Shown: positions 59,516 to 64,000 of the stretch, piece after piece
Layout of the letters: every line of letters starts with the position of its first letter
Position numbering within the stretch: the stretch's first letter is position 1
DNA from: Mycobacterium kiyosense
Lineage (GTDB): Bacteria; Actinomycetota; Actinomycetes; Mycobacteriales; Mycobacteriaceae
DNA: 64,000 bases
NCBI GenBank assembly: GCA_021654635.1
Contig: AP025179.1
Span: 1,054,001 to 1,118,000, forward strand
Direction of reading: 5' to 3'
Translations under genes and position numbers: made by a program
The notes under the pieces: generated by a model
What the model was told of the DNA's origin: nothing
Databases searched by the model: none
What the model saw: the letters and a program-made list of their open reading frames with translations, nothing else

Positions 59516-59935
59516 ATGCCACCAGCGAAAAAGGGGCAAGCAGGCTCCGCCAAGAAGGGCCAGAAGACCCGCCGCAGGGAAAAGAAGAACGTCCCGCACG
59601 GCGCCGCCCACATCAAGAGCACCTTCAACAACACGATCGTGACGATCACCGACCCCCAGGGCAATGTCATCGCCTGGGCGTCTTCGGGTCACGTCGGGTT
59701 CAAGGGATCGCGGAAGTCGACGCCGTTCGCCGCCCAGCTGGCCGCGGAGAACGCCGCGCGCAAGGCGCAGGAGCACGGCGTGCGCAAGGTCGACGTGTTC
59801 GTCAAGGGCCCGGGCTCCGGCCGGGAGACCGCGATCCGTTCGCTGCAGGCCGCGGGCTTGGAGGTGGGCGCCATCTCCGACGTCACCCCGCAGCCGCACA
59901 ACGGTGTCCGCCCGCCCAAGCGTCGGCGCGTCTAG
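59516..59935 (+). CDS. rpsK: 30S ribosomal protein S11
   Basis: 139 residues from ATG 59516, 5 bp after rpsM. Lys-rich N-terminus, then [20 protein letters not shown] and [20 protein letters not shown]; ends [14 protein letters not shown]11 lies on the 30S platform near the mRNA exit. Intact. Confidence 0.98.
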   Translation: MPPAKKGQAGSAKKGQKTRRREKKNVPHGAAHIKSTFNNTIVTITDPQGNVIAWASSGHVGFKGSRKSTPFAAQLAAENAARKAQEHGVRKVDVFVKGPGSGRETAIRSLQAAGLEVGAISDVTPQPHNGVRPPKRRRV

Positions 59936-59953
59936 GTCTAGGAGGACATACCA

Positions 59954-60560
59954 ATGGCTCGTTACACCGGACCCATCACCCGCAAGTCGCGTCGCCTGGG
60001 CACCGACCTCGTCGGCGGCGACCAGTCCTTCGAGAAGCGTCCCTACCCGCCCGGTCAGCACGGCCGCGCCCGGGTCAAGGAGAGCGAATACCGTCAGCAG
60101 CTGCAGGAGAAGCAGAAGGCGCGCTTCACCTACGGCGTGATGGAGAAGCAGTTCCGCCGCTACTACGAAGAGGCCGTGCGCCACACCGGCAAGACCGGTG
60201 AGGAGCTGCTGAGGATCCTGGAGAGTCGGCTCGACAACGTCGTCTACCGCGCCGGGCTGGCCCGGACCCGGCGGATGGCCCGTCAGCTGGTCACCCACGG
60301 TCACTTCACCGTCAACGGGGTCCGCGTCGACGTCCCCAGCTACCGGGTGTCGCAGTACGACATCATCGACGTGCGGGACCAGTCGCTGAACACCGTGCCG
60401 TTCCAGATCGCGCGGGAGACCGCGGGCGACCGCCCGATCCCCGAGCTGGCTGCAGGTGGTGGGGGAGCGGCAGCGCATCCTGATCCACCAGCTGCCCGAG
60501 CGCGCCCAGATCGACGTCCCGCTCACCGAGCAGCTGATCGTCGAGTACTACTCGAAGTAA
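59954..60560 (+). CDS. rpsD: 30S ribosomal protein S4 (frameshifted)
   Basis: Begins [20 protein letters not shown] at ATG 59954 and stays in frame to ETAGDRPIP, where the C-run 60439-60442 has one base too many. Without it the protein continues [20 protein letters not shown] and ends VEYYSK at 60560, 201 residues, the standard length. Contains the S4 RNA-binding domain ([20 protein letters not shown]). S4 starts 30S assembly and is essential, so an error is likely. Confidence 0.94.
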
Positions 60561-60613
60561 GACTTCCGGGCCGGCAAAACCGCCGGAGCGGAATACCTAA
60601 CGGCATCAAATAG

Positions 60614-61687
<1,074 letters not shown>

Positions 61688-61745
61688 GCCATTCCGTCCC
61701 GGTCCTACCTGATACGGGGACCGGCCCCACATAGGAGAAGTCGCA

Positions 61746-62371
61746 ATGCCCAAGCCCACCAAGGGTCCTCGCCTCGGCGGGTCGTCGTCGCATCAGAAGG
61801 CGATTCTGGCCAACCTGGCCACGTCGTTGTTCGAGCACGGCCGGATCAAAACCACCGAGCCCAAGGCGCGGGCGCTGCGGCCCTACGCGGAGAAGCTGAT
61901 CACCCACGCCAAGAAGGGCAGCTTGCACAATCGGCGTGAGGTTATGAAGAAGATCCGCGACAAGGACGTCGTGCACACCTTGTTCGCCGAGATCGGACCC
62001 TTCTTCTCCGATCGCGAGGGCGGCTACACCCGCATCATCAAGGTCGAGCCGCGCAAGGGTGACAACGCTCCGATGGCGGTGATCGAGCTGGTGCGGGAGA
62101 AGACCGTCACTTCGGAGGCCGACCGGGCGCGCCGGGTAGCCGCCCAGCAGGCCAAGACCCAGAAGGACGCACCGCCGGCAGCCACCGAAACGGCGGCCGC
62201 GGCGCCGCAGGGCCGCGGTCGAGCCGGAGGCCGTCGAGGAATCGGCCGCCGCTGACGAGGCGGCCACGGAGGCCGCCCCCCGAGACCGCTGCGGCAGCGC
62301 CGCAGGCGAGTGTCGAAGAGTCCGACGAGGTCGGAGAGTCCGAAGAGGCCGAAGGGGCCGCCGAGAATTAG
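61746..62371 (+). CDS. rplQ: 50S ribosomal protein L17 (two frameshifts in tail)
   Basis: The ~120-residue L17 core from ATG 61746 ([40 protein letters not shown]) is intact. The tail frame is lost at a G-run (62210-62212) and again at a C-run (62276-62281). Removing one base at each gives the acidic actinobacterial extension [16 protein letters not shown]... ending EGAAEN at 62371, 207 residues. The first lesion would otherwise give a basic Arg/Gly tail. truA starts inside this tail. Confidence 0.9.
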
Positions 62372-63212
62372 CGAGTCCGTCCGTCTGCGGCTCGACATCG
62401 CCTACGACGGAACAGATTTCGCGGGCTGGGCGGCACAAGCCGAGCAACGCACGGTCGCCGGCGTCCTCGATGAGGCGCTGGCGACCGTGTTTCGCTGTCC
62501 GATCCAGGTTCGCGCGGCAGGACGCACCGACGCCGGCGTGCATGCCACCGGGCAGGTGGCCCACCTCGACGTGCCCGCCGATGCCGTGCCCAACGCCTAC
62601 TCGCGAAACACGCGCCCGGAGGATCCGGAGTTTCTACCGCTGGTGCGCCGGCTCGCCAGATTCCTGCCCGCAGATGTTCGGGTGCTCCATATCGCCCGTG
62701 CGCCAGCGGGTTTCGACGCCCGATTCTCGGCGCTGCGCCGCCATTACGCCTACCGGCTGTCGACCGCGCCCTACGGGGTGGTGCCGCAGCTGGCGCGTTT
62801 CGTCACCGCCTGGCCGCGCGAGCTGGACCTCGACGCGATGACCGTCGCAGCACGAAACATGTTGGGACTGCACGACTTCGCAGCGTTCTGCCGTCATCGC
62901 GAAGGCGCCACCACCATCCGCGAGCTGCAAAGACTGGACTGGTCGCGAGATGGGGACCTGATCACCGCGCAGGTCAGTGCCGACGCGTTCTGCTGGTCGA
63001 TGGTGCGCTCGCTGGTGGGCGCGCTGCTGGCCGTCGGTGAGCACCGGCGCACACCGCAATGGTGTGTTGAACTGCTCACCGCGACAACCAGATCCAGTGA
63101 CTTCGCGGCTGCGCCGCCGCAAGGGCTGACGCTGGTCGCGGTGGACTACCCGCCGGACGACCAGCTCGCGGCCCGCAACCTGATCACCCGCGACATCCGG
63201 TCCCGAAGCTAA
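62310..63212 (+). CDS. truA: tRNA pseudouridine synthase A
   Basis: 300 residues from GTG 62310. The N-terminus [20 protein letters not shown] resembles the Pro/Arg-rich N-terminus of the M. tuberculosis protein, and no later start exists before the fold begins at [20 protein letters not shown]. Catalytic Asp in [40 protein letters not shown] is also conserved. Makes pseudouridine at positions 38-40 of tRNA anticodon arms. It overlaps rplQ by 62 bp and the convergent cutinase stop by 3 bp. Confidence 0.94.
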   Translation: MSKSPTRSESPKRPKGPPRISESVRLRLDIAYDGTDFAGWAAQAEQRTVAGVLDEALATVFRCPIQVRAAGRTDAGVHATGQVAHLDVPADAVPNAYSRNTRPEDPEFLPLVRRLARFLPADVRVLHIARAPAGFDARFSALRRHYAYRLSTAPYGVVPQLARFVTAWPRELDLDAMTVAARNMLGLHDFAAFCRHREGATTIRELQRLDWSRDGDLITAQVSADAFCWSMVRSLVGALLAVGEHRRTPQWCVELLTATTRSSDFAAAPPQGLTLVAVDYPPDDQLAARNLITRDIRSRS

Positions 63213-63804
63213 AGCTTGCCCGCAACAAACCCGGCGGCCTGATCCACCAGGCCGGAATCGATGTACGACGGCTGCAGGTGTGACGGCCAGTTCGTGCCCT
63301 TGCCGCAGATAGGGTCGCCCTGCGCGCACTGGTCGATCGTCTTGCCCGCGTAGGCCGGAGCAACTCCGTGGGTGCCGTTGCCGAACAACGCGACCGCCGC
63401 GACGTGCTGATCCACCCCCCGGCGGGATGCGGCCCCAGGTGGCCAGGTCGGCCACCTCGGCGCCCAGGGAATACCCGCCGAGCACCTCGCGGGTGTTCGG
63501 GCAGCCTTTCGCCATCGATTGGACGTGCTGGCTCATATCGTTGGCGCCACTGTCGACGGAGATGTTGGCCGGATAGTTGACTCCATACACCCCGATGGGC
63601 AAGCTTGTCTTGCCCCGCAGCGAACTGACCAGAGCGTCGCCGACGGCACCGACCCCCGGGTGGCTCCTCGCGGCCGCGGGCGAACACCACCTCGACACCC
63701 GGGCACGACGCGGCCACCGCGGGTGCCGCGGCGATCATCGGTGTGAACGACAGCAACGGGAAAATCGCAAAACCGGTCAAGCGAGCAAACGGATCGAGCC
63801 TCAT
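63209..63804 (-). CDS. Cutinase-family serine esterase (two frameshifts)
   Basis: Signal peptide from ATG 63804 ([20 protein letters not shown]), then [17 protein letters not shown]. The frame breaks at the C-runs 63653-63657 and 63415-63420 (plus strand); dropping one base at each gives 197 residues. Catalytic Ser in [14 protein letters not shown], Asp in [13 protein letters not shown], His in [14 protein letters not shown], and the expected cysteines. Mycobacterial cutinase-like proteins are secreted lipases/phospholipases or thioesterases. Lies after truA in the same place as the cutinase genes near Rv3451-Rv3452. Confidence 0.86.
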
Positions 63805-63857
63805 GATCCGATGTTACGGATTGACGCGAAATCGGCCAGCAGAGTTAGCCGGCGGCC

Positions 63858-64000
63858 TTATACGACGGGGGCCTGCGGGATCGATCCCGGCGATCCCGGC
63901 GACCCCGGCGTCTGGGGCGTCTGGGGCGTCTGGGGCACCGATCCCGGGTACTGGGGGAACTGCGGAACCGCAGGCACCGACCCCGGCAGCTGGGGTGAGT
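63858..64000 (-). CDS. Second cutinase-like protein, Pro-rich C-terminus (partial)
   Basis: Only the last ~47 codons are in the window, ending at TAA 63858-63860. In frame they read LPGSVPAVPQFPQYPGSVPQ, then TPQTPQTPGSPGSPGSIPQA and PVV: a proline-rich tail like that of secreted mycobacterial cutinases (Cut3 type). The catalytic domain lies beyond 64000. Assignment rests on the tail and the neighbouring cutinase. Confidence 0.6.
   Translation of the reverse strand, partial: SPQLPGSVPAVPQFPQYPGSVPQTPQTPQTPGSPGSPGSIPQAPVV
63910..63936. repeat. Three tandem 9-bp repeats in cutinase tail
   Basis: GTCTGGGGC three times in a row on the plus strand, encoding Pro-Gln-Thr units on the minus strand. 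Likely length-variable between strains. Confidence 0.8.

Overview
The window is chromosomal DNA of a slow-growing, non-tuberculous Mycobacterium. The evidence is high GC, a PE and a PE_PGRS gene, a complete mycofactocin locus, TIGR00027-type methyltransferases, an LpqH-like lipoprotein, SigL/RslA, and a gene order that follows M. tuberculosis Rv0691c-Rv0737 and then Rv0751c-Rv0753c. Locus comparisons here are from memory, not from a search.

Layout. (1) 1-6936: mycofactocin operon mftR (partial, minus) / mftABCDEFG (plus), which makes, glycosylates and re-oxidises the peptide-derived redox cofactor. (2) 6967-10535: accessory block on the minus strand with a PE gene, a cytochrome P450 and a PE_PGRS gene. 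(3) 11198-16716: S10 ribosomal operon rpsJ-rplCDWB-rpsS-rplV-rpsC-rplP-rpmC-rpsQ. (4) 16717-27058: insertion between the S10 and spc operons, holding a TetR/MpaB-type oxygenase divergent pair, sulfatase plus formylglycine-generating enzyme, three DUF4436-type membrane proteins, and pstS with a PHO box. (5) 27247-31413: spc operon rplN-rplX-rplE-rpsN-rpsH-rplF-rplR-rpsE-rpmD-rplO. (6) 31410-44516: metabolic block with an LLM oxidoreductase, sppA, two pairs of paralogous SAM methyltransferases, a UbiE-like methyltransferase, an AraC regulator, a metallo-hydrolase, fucA-serA2/xylB and a GNAT protein. (7) 44791-49383: secY-adk-mapA, sigL-rslA, a MarR regulator. (8) 49396-53003: valine/isobutyrate operon mmsA-fadE9-mmsB. 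(9) 53127-58343: 13E12-type HNH gene, LpqH-like lipoprotein, rmlBC, two tandem LLM oxidoreductases. (10) 58597-63212: infA-rpmJ and the alpha operon rpsM-rpsK-rpsD-rpoA-rplQ-truA, followed by cutinase genes on the minus strand (the last partial).

The main caution is that ten genes are broken by small indels, fourteen in all, nearly all +1 in homopolymers. They include essential genes (rpmC, rpsQ, rpsE, rpsD, rplQ). Removing the extra bases restores family-length proteins each time, so most are probably sequence errors and not pseudogenes. The most interesting regulatory signals are inverted repeats in the mftR/mftA and TetR/MpaB divergent regions, a 20-bp element shared by two methyltransferase pairs, a SigL-type promoter whose -35 uses the mapA stop codon, and a phased PHO box before pstS.
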